Part shown: positions 12,090 through 21,121 of the stretch, in pieces
How the letters are laid out: each line of letters opens with the position of its first letter
How positions within the stretch are numbered: the stretch's first letter is position 1
DNA from: Phytophthora sp. 'mugwort'
Taxonomy: Eukaryota; Oomycota; Peronosporomycetes; Peronosporales; Peronosporaceae
DNA: 64,000 nt
Assembly: GCA_033558025.1 (NCBI GenBank)
Contig: JAUCEF010000001.1
Coordinates: forward strand, 62,001 to 126,000
Direction of reading: 5' to 3'
Notes under the pieces: model-generated
What the model was told of the DNA's origin: nothing
Database searches by the model: none
The model's input: the letters and a program-made list of their open reading frames with translations, nothing else
Program-made: the position numbers and the translations under genes

Positions 12090-12510
12090 GCCGTGTTGTT
12101 GCTGAGTGGCTCACCTTGTGTACCCGTCGGCGGGCTCACGGGTAAGTTTTGGACCTTGGTCTTTAAGGTGCTCGGCACTCGACTCGACATGTCCACAGCG
12201 GACCATCTGCAGACCGGTGGTCAGACTGAACGCGGTGAATGCCTCAGCTGGCTTCACCCCGTTCTATGTGAACGGTCTCACTCACCCTTCGCATCCCGTT
12301 GACGCTACCACTCCGTGGTTCAGGGCTTGGTGGGGGAGGAATAGCCGAAGGGCTCGCTGATGTCAGCCCTGTTGCGGTTCGCAACCAAGTTGACGCGTTC
12401 TTGTCAACGCGTTTGAATGTCTTAAGACATGCACGCGACGCGATGGCTGAGAGCCAAGACGTTCAGAAGGAACAGGCGGATTCCAGAGACAGAAGAAATG
12501 TGGAATAGTT
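12090..12510 (+). pseudogene. Gypsy integrase core fragment, copy C
   Basis: Plus-strand frames include GKFWTLVFKVLGTRLDMSTA and then the TERGE and NAVNASAGFTPFYVNG pieces. In Gypsy integrases this region carries the catalytic glutamate block (usually DGQTERVN) and the conserved SPFY motif. A downstream frame (LADVSPVAVRNQVDAFLSTR...DAMAESQDVQKEQAD) matches the helical linker that follows the core. The first catalytic aspartates are not recognisable, so the piece is truncated as well as frameshifted. Confidence 0.65.
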
Positions 12511-12589
12511 TAAAGTCGGTGACCAAGTTTAATTAAACGCGAAGAACCTACCTACACATGCAGTATTTAGTTACGCCCGGGCTTCATCG

Positions 12590-12828
12590 GACCTTTCAAG
12601 GTCGTGGTCAAAAAGGGCCTTGCGTACACGCTCAACCTTCCGAAGAAGATGCGTACACACCTTGTGTTCTACGTAAGTTTCTTCAAGCCGTATCGGGACC
12701 CGGCTCAGGTGAGCGCGGAGGCGTTGGCGCCTCGGAGCCCAGTCGGGGCGCAGACGGTTCCACGGGTAGTGGCTGCTGGCCAGAACGCTGGAGGCGCACA
12801 AAGAGGTTCATATGACCAGGAAGCTTGA
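12590..12828 (+). pseudogene. Gypsy integrase C-terminal (SH3-like) segment, copy C
   Basis: The frame at 12604-12828 reads VKKGLAYTLNLPKKMRTHLVFYVSFFKPYRDP, the conserved end of Gypsy integrases, where the typical pattern is GPF-V---G-AYTL-LP--M--HPVF-VS-LKPY. A related but separately decayed version occurs on the minus strand at 55491-55380 in copy D. It lies just before the chromodomain at 13083. Confidence 0.75.
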
Positions 12829-13082
12829 CAAGCGATCACTCCACTGCGTCGAGACGACGAGCTGCTGGCCGCGCCAGAGCCACCACGCGGCGCGCGGATG
12901 AGTCTGCAGACTCCAACCATTTGACTCGCTGATGAACAGCTTCGAGTTCGTCAACTGGACGAGAGCGATGCTCATCCGTATCGCGGAACTACGCGTGGTG
13001 ATACCATACCAGAGTTTAATGCGACTCCAGATTCACCTGACGCGCAGCGCGAGGGCCCAGCGGTCCGGCGGCCGCCTCTATA

Positions 13083-13328
13083 TTGCTCGATAAGCAGAGA
13101 GAACTCCATTATCATGTGAAACGCCTAGTGACGCGGCGTCGCCGCAAGGATCGAACCCACTTCCTTGTGAAGTGGAGAGGATATCCCCACTCACAAAATT
13201 CATGGGAGTATGAGGTGCCCCTCCGGCAAGACTGCCCTGACGTCGTCGACGCTTTCGACCGCCACGATCGGCATGGCCCCGAGGGCCAGCGACCACTGCG
13301 TCGGTCGCCACGAGTGTCCCAGCACTAG
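13083..13328 (+). pseudogene. Chromodomain of Gypsy copy C
   Basis: The 81-residue frame contains HYHVKRLVTRRRRKDRTHFLVKWRGYPHSQNSWE followed by VPLRQDCPDVVDAF. The FLVKWRGYP and SWE motifs are diagnostic of chromodomains (methyl-lysine binding), which chromoviral Gypsy elements carry at the integrase C-terminus to direct insertion into chromatin. The aromatic cage is partly visible (Y/W positions). The downstream segment is a basic tail that ends at a stop. Copy D has the same domain with an in-frame stop inside KWRGYP. Confidence 0.85.
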
Positions 13329-13542
13329 CTCGGGATGAGCCAAGGTCAGCCTAAGGGCTTCCGACCTGACCTTGAGACAAGGTAGCCAGCATATCACAAA
13401 CGTGAGAGCGGCAGGCTGCGGAAGCAGATGCACACGGTGCATTAGCTCTAGAGGAGCGAGACAGCGAGGCCTGAGGCCGCTGGAAGTTGACGTCGTCGTC
13501 GGTGTCCAAGACACAGTTGGGTTGGACCCAGACGAAATATAG

Positions 13543-13611
13543 GTCTTTGGCGGAATCGAACCACCGACCTTGCGCTTATGAAGCGACGATCTACCACTGA
13601 GCTAGCTGGGT
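13543..13611 (-). tRNA. tRNA-Met-like sequence (CAT), probably a pseudogene or tRNA-derived repeat
   Basis: The minus strand shows a good box A (TAGCTCAGTGG, 13594-13604) and a perfect box B (GGTTCGATTCC, 13552-13562) with a full TpsiC stem-loop. The 7-base anticodon loop TTCATAA carries CAT. The outer two pairs of the anticodon stem are mismatched, and the 5' acceptor strand does not pair with the 3' strand, so a functional tRNA is unlikely. It sits between the chromodomain and the 3' LTR of Gypsy copy C. Confidence 0.6.
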
Positions 13612-13750
13612 TGAAGGCCAGCGAGCTGTGGGCATGAGGATGCCGTCAGGAGTTGAGCGCTCTTGGAGCGGATGTTCCTGGCCTTTTGAGGTTGATACAA
13701 TCAGACCCTCGTGGATACAGTGTGTCCACGGTTTAGTGGGGGGGGGGGGG

Positions 13751-14074
13751 TGTAACGGGATTACACGAAGATGGCACGAAGTGCAGCCATGGCACGTGTC
13801 ACCTTGCAGCAAGTGGTACTTCGTACCACTTGGATGAGTCATACATTTACATCACATGCGACTTTGCCGCAGATAAGCAAACAAATAACAGTTCAGTTTT
13901 AGCATCAAAGAGATTATCGTCCTAGGTTTAGGAATACTGACTCTTTGAGTCTCTAGTGGTATAATTAGAGGAATACTAAGCCTCTGCTGAGACCTTAGGG
14001 GTTAGGAACCACAGCTAAGACTCGGGGAGTCATACGTCTTCCCTTGACGCACTACGCTACACAGCCCCGCTGCA
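13751..14074 (+). repeat. 3' LTR of Gypsy copy C
   Basis: It starts TGTAACGGGATTACACGA and ends CCCGCTGCA. It aligns with the LTRs of copies A and B but lacks an internal block of about 77 bp (between CCACTTGGAT and GAGTCATAC). It is preceded by G13. A second LTR-start-like string (TGTAACGGGATGACATGAAG) begins at 14079, five bases after the LTR. Confidence 0.85.
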
Positions 14075-14601
14075 GAAGTGTAACGGGATGACATGAAGGT
14101 AACATGCCACTCTTCAGAGGTATGTTTCAGTATCCTCGGTGTTCTTCAGGTAAGAAGTCCAAATACATCATGGCGTCCGACCGGCGGTATCCATCGACAA
14201 GGCAGATATTGGAGATCACAGCAATAGGATTCCCGTGTACATCATATGTACTATCGCGTAGATCTTGCCGCTGATCAGTAACTTGAACTACTGATCTCTT
14301 GTCCACAAATGCATAGATGCAATTCGTAGAACGTTCGGCTTAAAGGATTCAACCCAGTGAGCGTCCTAGTTTATCATCTTATCAACCATCGCAGGTAAAT
14401 TCTCGCCTGCTTAGTCGGTTTGTACCACTGACGAATCTGCTTGTAAAGCTCCTCCATTTAACCATGTCGTGCACCTCACCGCAGTTGCTGCACAGGAAGA
14501 AACACCGGCCCGCTTTCATGCAAACGTCTGGCATTTCAAATGATTCCAACAGCCGGGTGTAATAAGCTTGTGGGGTCCATAGTGCAAGCAGCGAGCCCGA
14601 T

Positions 14602-15095
14602 CTAACCCGTCTGGAGGCAGTGAGTTCTGCGTCGATGAGGCTTCTGGTTTGTCGCGATCGTAATACGCAATGTCAGATCAGGCACTTTCGCCTCGCTCCC
14701 AGTAAAGGCCAGGTCACTATTGGAGGAGGCAACGTAGATCGAATGCAGACCCCCTTCCTTCAGAAACGCGCGGTATCCGATTTGGATTAGTGATGCGGAG
14801 TCTAGATCGCGCATAGCGCTCGCGCTCACTTAGCCGGTTCCGCTGATGAGGACATCGGCATCTTCTGCCAATACTTCGACCCGAATTCTGTTTGCTCCTG
14901 CATGGGCTTGAACCGTTTCCGCATACGAAGGACTTCCTTCAGCTTTTCGGCACTGACGGCGAGTAAAGTTAGTTGGAACGCCATGGCATGGCCAATCAGA
15001 ATAGCAAGATTAGTGGCCGTTCTGTAATTTTTGTAAAGTGAAAAGGCCGCAGACGCCTCGGCTCTATAAAGTAGCAAGCCCTCGTTAATATTCAA
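14602..15095 (-). pseudogene. Unrecognised broken ORF pair
   Basis: Two minus-strand frames abut. The first (15095-14826, 89 aa) has an alanine- and leucine-rich segment followed by LKEVLRMRKRFKPMQEQTEFGSKYWQKM. The second (14829-14602, 75 aa) contains LIQIGYRAFLKEGGLHSIYV. Further minus-strand coding-like pieces (for example LYKQIRQWYKPTKQARIYL, near 14450-14390) extend to about 14150. They may be parts of one decayed mobile-element protein lying between the LTR of copy C and the host gene island. I do not recognise the family. Confidence 0.35.
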
Positions 15096-15347
15096 TTTCA
15101 GTATAATATTCCTACTTCATGCCGACATTGCTTACGTTTGCACATAAAGTTTCCGGTACTTGCCTTTTGTATTTGGCACGTTGTCGGAAGATTTGCACCG
15201 TTTAACTTAAAGTTTGTATTGTACCCGCTTAAGTACTGTCGGAACGTAAGGATACTCATGCGGGATATGCAGCATTGTGGATAACAGGCAATTTTTCTTT
15301 TAAGGCAATGTGAAAGAATGCATACATCGACCGTTAAGCCGCTATCT

Positions 15348-17456
15348 CTAAATCTTGCGGCGCTTCTTCGCGTCGTGCTTTAAAATCTTCTTCACAACAC
15401 GATTCTTCTGGTGCTGAACCTGGCGAGCCGATACAAGCACCTTCGATTGCACAGACTTGCTTTTCTTGATCATCATAAAGTGCTTCAGGCGCTTCTTTTC
15501 CGTGTTCGTAGTACCACCACCAGAACGCTTGTGCTTAAAGTCCTCGCGGCCTTCAAGGACAGCACGAAGACGTTCCTCCTGCGTCAGTCGCTTTTTCTTC
15601 GAGTATCCCTCAAGGTCGGTCGGATTGACTTTCGTAGCATCTGAACTGGCCTTAGCAGCATCTTCCTCGGACTTCCGTTTGCTGCGAGATTTCGGATCTT
15701 TCAGAGCTGCGTCACGCTCTTTCTTCAACATCTCAATGCGCTCAAAATCGAGCGGCGTCAAGATGCGACGAGCGTCCAAACGATCCTTCTGCTCAATCGT
15801 CGGGCCCTCCTCGCTGCACTCCTCCTCATCATCTGCACCATCTTCGTTTGTCTCGTCATCGTTTTCGCTCTCGCCCCCCTCCCCATCGGAAGAAAGCTCA
15901 ACCCACTCGTCCTCAGGGCCATTCTCGTCCGACGTGGACGATGCCACTTCCCATCCATCCTTATTGTCTTCGCCATCAAAGCGCCCAGCTGCCTCAGCTT
16001 CCGCAAGCAGATCCGCACCATCCACGCCTTCACTCGCCACAAGCTCACCAAAGCGATGAGGCTTGGCTGCATCATTGTGGAACTTGCCGCGGTCCTTGCG
16101 CTTGAGCAAAACGGGGTGAATGTCACGAATGAGGTTAAGCACACCGCGGGCTGCCATTACGATAGTTTTGTCACGTGCGCGGTTGTACTGGACCAAATCG
16201 CTCACCAACACATCTATTCCTTCGCACTCCAGCAGAAGCGGGACGCGACGAAACAGTTCGCGCAGAGAATTGATACCCACAGCAATCACCTCGGACGAAC
16301 ACCGCTCTGTGACGAAGTTGTGCGCAATACTCTTAACAATTGGCAGCAATTCCTCCGGCGGGATTTCGTCGTGGCACGATTGCACCAAATACGCCAAGAT
16401 AGCAGTCACATTCTGCTGGTGAGACTGCAAGTAGCGCTGCAGCAGCGGGTAAAAAGGAAGGACGACAAGCTTGTGAAAGCCCAAAATTCGACCAATGAAG
16501 TTCATCATGAGCAGCTTCACCTCAAAACGCTCTGTACAGCTCTTGAGGAGCTTCAGCTGACGCTCAGCGATGCCCTGTGGGTCGTTCAGCAGTTCGATCG
16601 CAGGAAATGTAGCCATGAAGTCGAGTTCACGCTTGCGCGCCCGCTTATTCTTGTTAAGTGCCTGCAGTGTGTCGCGCTGACGCTTCTTTGTCTTCTTCGA
16701 ATGAGCGTGGAAGTCAACATCCACGAGAGCTTTCTTCTCTTTCTTCTGCTTTTCTTCATCCTCCAGGATGTCTTCATCGATTCCCAAAAAGAAGCTGAGT
16801 GCCATCACCAGCAACTTTGTGTTCTTACTCGTGCAGGCCGTGGCGATAACATTCACACTGCGCTGGTCATGCCAGATCTTGCGCTTAAAGAGCTCCATTA
16901 GCACCTGCAGTGACTTGATAGCAGCGTGCTCGCTTTCGTCCTTGAGCATCTCGAACAGGAAGTTTTGCAGAGCCTTATTTACCTTCACGTTGCGCGATGT
17001 GGCGTTAAGCTGTCGGATATCCGACACAATGTGCTTGTAAAGCAGCTCGCGCAGCCGCTTGTCCGGACAGCGGAACAGCTCAAAGAAGAGCTTAAGCAAC
17101 GTGATGGCGTCGACCAGACCGCGGTTTCGCAGCAGCATGAGACTCTGTACCAGCGTCTTGCGTAGCTCCGGCTCCAGTACCAGGTAGTTGTCGCGCAGCA
17201 GTCCCATGATCTGTTCGGGGAAGGCCGCCATCTCCGTGGGGTAACATTTGGCCACATGGCTCAAGAAGCTCACGAGCGCGCCGAAGTGGGCCGACTCTTT
17301 CGTGGGTTGCAACAGAAACAGCTGATACTCGCTCTCGAAGTGGCGGAGCTGCATGAGGAACTCAGAGCGATAGCCCACCGGATCGCGCTTAACCATGTTC
17401 TGCAGCTGCGGTAGCTTACCGATCACGTCCGGGCGGGACGCATTCACAGCCTCCAT
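15348..17456 (-). CDS. SDA1: SDA1 homologue, nucleolar 60S ribosome biogenesis protein
   Basis: A single uninterrupted 702-codon frame. The length suits the SDA1/SDAD1 family (about 690-770 aa). SDA1 proteins act in the nucleolus and nucleus on pre-60S particles and are needed for large-subunit export. The N-terminal third (about residues 55-120, FGALVSFLSHVAKCYPTEM...LMLLRNRGLVDAI) matches the NUC130/3NT region. It is followed by HEAT-like helices and a basic stretch near residues 255-275 (SKKTKKRQRD...KRARKRE), a likely nuclear localisation signal. The SDA1 domain comes next, then a strongly acidic region (about 500-560), and a lysine-rich C-terminus ending KILKHDAKKRRKI. The first ATG of the frame is used; it is also where similarity begins (DVIGKLPQLQNMVKRDP). 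No intron is evident. It is transcribed divergently from the methyltransferase gene at 17662. Confidence 0.95.
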   Translation of the reverse strand: MEAVNASRPDVIGKLPQLQNMVKRDPVGYRSEFLMQLRHFESEYQLFLLQPTKESAHFGALVSFLSHVAKCYPTEMAAFPEQIMGLLRDNYLVLEPELRKTLVQSLMLLRNRGLVDAITLLKLFFELFRCPDKRLRELLYKHIVSDIRQLNATSRNVKVNKALQNFLFEMLKDESEHAAIKSLQVLMELFKRKIWHDQRSVNVIATACTSKNTKLLVMALSFFLGIDEDILEDEEKQKKEKKALVDVDFHAHSKKTKKRQRDTLQALNKNKRARKRELDFMATFPAIELLNDPQGIAERQLKLLKSCTERFEVKLLMMNFIGRILGFHKLVVLPFYPLLQRYLQSHQQNVTAILAYLVQSCHDEIPPEELLPIVKSIAHNFVTERCSSEVIAVGINSLRELFRRVPLLLECEGIDVLVSDLVQYNRARDKTIVMAARGVLNLIRDIHPVLLKRKDRGKFHNDAAKPHRFGELVASEGVDGADLLAEAEAAGRFDGEDNKDGWEVASSTSDENGPEDEWVELSSDGEGGESENDDETNEDGADDEEECSEEGPTIEQKDRLDARRILTPLDFERIEMLKKERDAALKDPKSRSKRKSEEDAAKASSDATKVNPTDLEGYSKKKRLTQEERLRAVLEGREDFKHKRSGGGTTNTEKKRLKHFMMIKKSKSVQSKVLVSARQVQHQKNRVVKKILKHDAKKRRKI

Positions 17457-17661
17457 GATTCACTTGCACACAGATTCGTACTACACGCCGAACAAGAAAG
17501 CCGGTCCTCGAGAAGTAGTGAAGTGTGCAAGGCAGCGCAGCCCGTGTCGTTTGATGTTGTCAGCGCCTCCACCCATTCGTTGAGCGCATATTACCTCGCT
17601 ATACTGGCTTCCGTCAGTAAGCCGGGGTATTCGTTTTCTTAGTGCCTGTTGATTTGCCAAG
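17457..17661. promoter_or_regulatory. Shared divergent promoter region (SDA1 / methyltransferase)
   Basis: These 205 bp separate two divergent start codons, so promoter elements for both genes must lie here or inside the genes. A 9-base inverted repeat (CTTGCACAC at 17463-17471, GTGTGCAAG at 17523-17531) stands close to the SDA1 start. No confident oomycete Inr/FPR core element was identified by eye. Confidence 0.55.
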
Positions 17662-18411
17662 ATGAAGCAGCAGGAGCACGAGGCCGCCTTCCACCTTCGT
17701 CACGACGTCTGCGTCCGAGTGGTGCAAGACACCTCCAAGGTCGACGGATTAGGCGGCGAAGTGTGGGCTGGTGCTCTCGTTCTCTGTGAGTTCCTGGAGG
17801 CGCACAACCAGGATGTGGTGGAAGGACGCGACGTGATCGAGCTTGGCGCTGGATGCGGGTTGTGCGGGCTGGTTGCTGCCTCGCTGGGTGCCAGAATGGC
17901 TGTCTTGACGGATGAGTATCCCGATCTTTTGGCGAGAAATATCGCAAAGAACCAGCGCCTTTGGGCTGAGCGCGAGGCTGAATGTGGCTTTCCCGTAGCG
18001 TCAAGCGGAGAGCTCGAGTGGGGCGTCGCTGAGTCAGTCGCGCCGTTCGTCCACAAGTTTGACACCGTGCTCGGTAGCGAGGTCACGCAGCTGGGTCGAG
18101 ATCTGCATGCCCCACTGCTCGAGACAATTCAATTCGTGCTCCGACCTGGAGCCATGTCCGTGGCGCTACTGTCTATGGATCTGTGCAGAGCCACTTGCAA
18201 AGGAGTATGCGACGTGAGCAAATGCACTGCCTCGCACTTCGTAGCCATCGCACGGCGGTCAGGCTTTGCCGTGCGCAAGCACCCATCGGTGCGTCTGGCT
18301 TCGCGTGAGGTCGTGACAACGTTGGTAGGCGCACTAGGCCGGACCCTGCATGTCGATGAAGACGACTGGAGCGTTGTCTTCGAGTTGCGTATTGAAGGGA
18401 TAGAGCAATAG
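17662..18411 (+). CDS. METTL21-family (Methyltransf_16) protein methyltransferase
   Basis: A 249-residue intronless frame with the layout of class I, SAM-dependent lysine methyltransferases of the METTL21/Methyltransf_16 family, which modify chaperones, elongation factors and similar substrates. Visible motifs: GGEVWAGALVLCEFL (about residues 31-45), the motif preceding the core; DVIELGAGCGLCGLVAASLGA (about 56-76), the SAM-binding glycine loop; VLTDEYPDLLARNIAKN (post-I acidic loop); and FDTVLGSEVTQ (about 133-143), in the position of the family's D-x-x-Y/E motif. The chosen ATG lies 14 codons before the first conserved segment. The exact substrate cannot be told from sequence. It is divergent from SDA1, and the Yippee gene follows 122 bp downstream on the same strand. 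Confidence 0.88.
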   Translation: MKQQEHEAAFHLRHDVCVRVVQDTSKVDGLGGEVWAGALVLCEFLEAHNQDVVEGRDVIELGAGCGLCGLVAASLGARMAVLTDEYPDLLARNIAKNQRLWAEREAECGFPVASSGELEWGVAESVAPFVHKFDTVLGSEVTQLGRDLHAPLLETIQFVLRPGAMSVALLSMDLCRATCKGVCDVSKCTASHFVAIARRSGFAVRKHPSVRLASREVVTTLVGALGRTLHVDEDDWSVVFELRIEGIEQ

Positions 18412-18533
18412 AAATGGCTAGCTCGGCATCTTTCGCAGGTTTGACTTCGTTTTAGTATCGCCTGATACTGCGGCAATATTCAAAAAAAATATAGAAGAGA
18501 AAAAGTATCATTCCACGACCATCATCCGCTGCG

Positions 18534-19262
18534 ATGCCACCTCTCGTAGTGATTCGAAGCGGCTGCAAGCACGTCGAGTACCTGGAGAGCCGCAGTGCGT
18601 GGCGGCGCGCACCGCGACTGGGGCTTCCCAGGGATAGCGACGACGAACTGGCAGACGAGGACGACGACGAGGAGCTGCTGCGCCAGGCTGAAGAGACCTG
18701 GCGTGGTCCAGGCATCAACTGCGGCGTTAGCAAAGCGTTTGGTTTCTCGCGCGAGCTGTGTGATGTGGAGGGCATGCACCCTTTCCGCTGCGCTGACTGC
18801 GGCAACGTAGTGGCCGATCGCGATGATGTCGTATCGAAGACGTTCTTCGGTCGCACTGGCAAAGCCTTTCTCATGAATAACATGTACGACAAGGACGCTA
18901 ATGGTCACATACAGTAGTCTTGCTTGAATCACTGAAGTGGCTGCACATTGTTTTGGTGCCTAGGTATAACGTTCGTATTGGTCCGGCTCGCAACCGCTAT
19001 CTGATGACGGGAATGCACACTATCGCTGACGTATTGTGCTGCCAATGTGACTTCGTACTGGGCTGGAAATATGTACGTTGTGACTTCGAGGTGGCGCATG
19101 ATGATAGTATACCCTAGTCATATTCGTACTTTTTTTTTGATCACATGTGATGCCTAGATTAAAGCAATGGAGAGTTCCCAGAAGTACAAAGAAGGCAAGT
19201 TCATTATGGAGCAGCCTGTGGTCCAGGATGACGCGGAAGAGCAGGCCTGGAACCGGCTGTAG
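18534..19262 (+). CDS. Yippee-like zinc-binding protein (three exons)
   Basis: Exons 18534-18883, 18964-19072 and 19158-19262 join into 187 codons. The introns are 80 and 85 bp, with GTACGA..TAG and GTACGT..TAG borders. The join restores the Yippee fold: FRCADCGNVV, SKTFFGRTGKAFLMNNMYNVRIGP, LMTGMHTIADVLCCQC, GWKY and ESSQKYKEGKFIME. The zinc ligands have the diagnostic CX2C-X52-CX2C spacing only after splicing. Yippee proteins are small (about 100-120 aa), nucleus- or spindle-associated, and related to the cereblon/CULT fold. This one carries an extra acidic N-terminal region of about 70 residues (DSDDELADEDDDEELL). Retention of intron 1 would give a 127-residue truncation lacking the second zinc half. 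It runs convergent to the SmB gene. Confidence 0.9.
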
Positions 19263-19546
19263 AGTACCAATCAAGACATTTCGATCGATATTTTGTATAT
19301 GTAGCGTAGCAAATGACAGCGAGCACATCAAGAGCGTGGGAAAGACAGCGAAAACTTACCATTGTGCACGGGGATTTCTAGCACGCGCGAGAAAGCAAAT
19401 ACTATAACTTATATGTCAGTCATACCTCTTTTTCTCTCTTCATGGCCAATGGCCAGCAAAAACGCCCTGTAGTGCTCAGTTTCCGACTTCAAGTTTCTTC
19501 ACTCGCTCGTGCATTGCTCTACGGTTGCCGAACGTGATGTCTTCAT

Positions 19547-20466
19547 CTACTGTCCTGGCGGGCCGCGCATGCCAGGCGGTGGTCCCGGAGGTCCACGCAT
19601 GCCCGGAGGAGGCATCATTCCTGGCGGGGGGCCCATTCCGGGTGGCAGGCCCATTCCTGGAGGCGGCATTCCCATGCCTGGCATCGGTCGAGGAGGAGGC
19701 ATCATGCCACCGGGGGGTCCTGGAATACCGCGACCTCGTCCGTACGCCTGTGGCTGTGCCATCGCCGCCACTGCAGCACCATACGCACGTTATAAACAAA
19801 ACAGTTAGCACCTCATCGTCCTATCCCCTGCTAGCAACTACTCAGGAACTGATCGAGTGGGTTGGGCAGACTCCATCATACTAAGATCGTAGGCAGTAAA
19901 TTCCTAAGTTGGTGCTCAGTCGGGTTCGGAGAAGAGCCGTGCACCCGATCGCTTATCTGTTCGAGTGATCACTTGGAGCCAGCCACACACCCACCTTTCC
20001 TAGCATTTTAGAGCACAAGGTAATGATCCGAAAAAATACCTTGTCCTGGCTGCATCATTCCTGGGGACGGTCCTCCAATACCGCGCATTGGCGCCATAAG
20101 TCCCATGGGAGGAGCGCCCATAGGTGCCGCTGGGATGCCGCGTCCCGCCGCACGCGCCACGCCGGGGCCACTCGGCCCGACAGTCTCATTCTCCTTGGTG
20201 AGCGGCGGGCCCTCCACTGTGAGCGACACGACGCTCTCACCACGCAGCAGCACGAGGCCCAGATGGCGCTTCTCCACACGCTCCTCTGATACCACCGACT
20301 TAACCTTGGCCTTAAGCGTGCGAAACTCCTCGCAGTCGCCCAGTACCAGGTTCATGTGCTTGTCGAAGGCCATAAAGTAGCCGATGAGCACACGCGAGTC
20401 CTGCAGCGTCACCTTCATGCGATAGTTGATGTAGTTAAGCATCTTGCTGCTCTTGGTCATCACCAT
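19547..20466 (-). CDS. SNRPB: Spliceosomal Sm protein B (SmB/SNRPB), two exons
   Basis: Exon 1 is 20466-20040 and exon 2 is 19770-19547 on the minus strand. The 269 bp intron begins GTATTT and ends CTGCAG. The spliced product is 216 residues. SmB is a core member of the heptameric Sm ring on U1, U2, U4 and U5 snRNAs. The Sm1 motif ([31 protein letters not shown]) and Sm2 motif ([20 protein letters not shown]) occupy roughly residues 16-95. The rest is a methionine/proline/glycine-rich tail with repeated PPPGM and RGPPG units, as in animal and plant SmB. Without splicing the ORF would end at 152 aa with an unrelated tail. An ATG two codons downstream is an equally plausible start. Confidence 0.92.
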
Positions 20467-21100
20467 CTTGATCCCAGCTGCCAGTCGAGCACTCGACCCC
20501 GTTCGCGCTGTCAGATTTCGAGAGGTTTGGCGCCGACCGCTCCCACCCGATCAATACCTTCTATAACGTATATATCGCTGAGCATTACTAAGTTTAAAGG
20601 TGTATTGATATATTGTGCTGCACAATAGCACATTTGTGCAATCAAAACAATTATCAATACAATATTTTCAGCAACCACAATAAATGGGGTAAATGGTTCT
20701 TTTCAGTGGTCCGATTCTTCAATTATGCCATACTGAGTTTCCTCCTAAAGGTATAAGGCAAAGCATGACAAAATACGTGGGTTAGAGGGGTTAAACCTGC
20801 AGAATAAGTATTGCCACAGGACATAATATCTACAGTAACACAGTAGTATTGCCACAGGACATAGCAGACTTGGCTTCTACTGCAAACGTCGAATATAGCT
20901 GGCCGTAAAAAAAGTTATAGTCGGTCCATCGTCCTATCGGATCAACGATACAGAGAGGCAGACAAATATATTTGACCTATTAATGACGACTAGATGTCTG
21001 GTTGATCCTGAGCCTGGTTAGCAACGCCGATTCGTCTACTCCTCCTGCTTAAAACGGCTCGGCTCTGTTGAACCCATAGGCTGGCGATGCAGTTGCTGCT
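20467..21100. other. Intergenic; contains a 19 bp direct repeat
   Basis: No gene is recognised. The string agtattgccacaggacata occurs at 20807-20825 and again at 20845-20863. The SmB promoter should lie in the first few hundred bases. A short rRNA-like string near 21000 was rejected. Confidence 0.5.
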
Positions 21101-21121
21101 CAGAATTCGCCACGTTCGTTT

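Larger units (their letters stand above)
12041..14074 (+). mobile_element. Gypsy LTR retrotransposon, copy C (3' half)
   Basis: This is the 3' half of a chromodomain-type Gypsy element: integrase core remnant, integrase C-terminal domain, chromodomain, a 13-base G tract (13738-13750) in the polypurine-tract position, and a 3' LTR (13751-14074). The LTR belongs to the same family as those of copies A and B, so C shows what the missing 3' ends of A and B should contain. Gag, protease and RT are absent. Frameshifts are frequent. Confidence 0.8.

Noticed and set aside
15457..16901. Long plus-strand frames antisense to SDA1 (200 and 281 codons)
   Set aside because: They mirror the codon pattern of the real minus-strand SDA1 frame and have no recognisable domain.
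17639..18476. Minus-strand frames over the methyltransferase gene
   Set aside because: They are proline/arginine/serine-rich shadows of the methyltransferase frame.
20997..21020. String tctggttgatcctg resembling the 5' end of 18S rRNA
   Set aside because: Only about 13 bases match and the following bases do not continue the rRNA, so it is likely chance.
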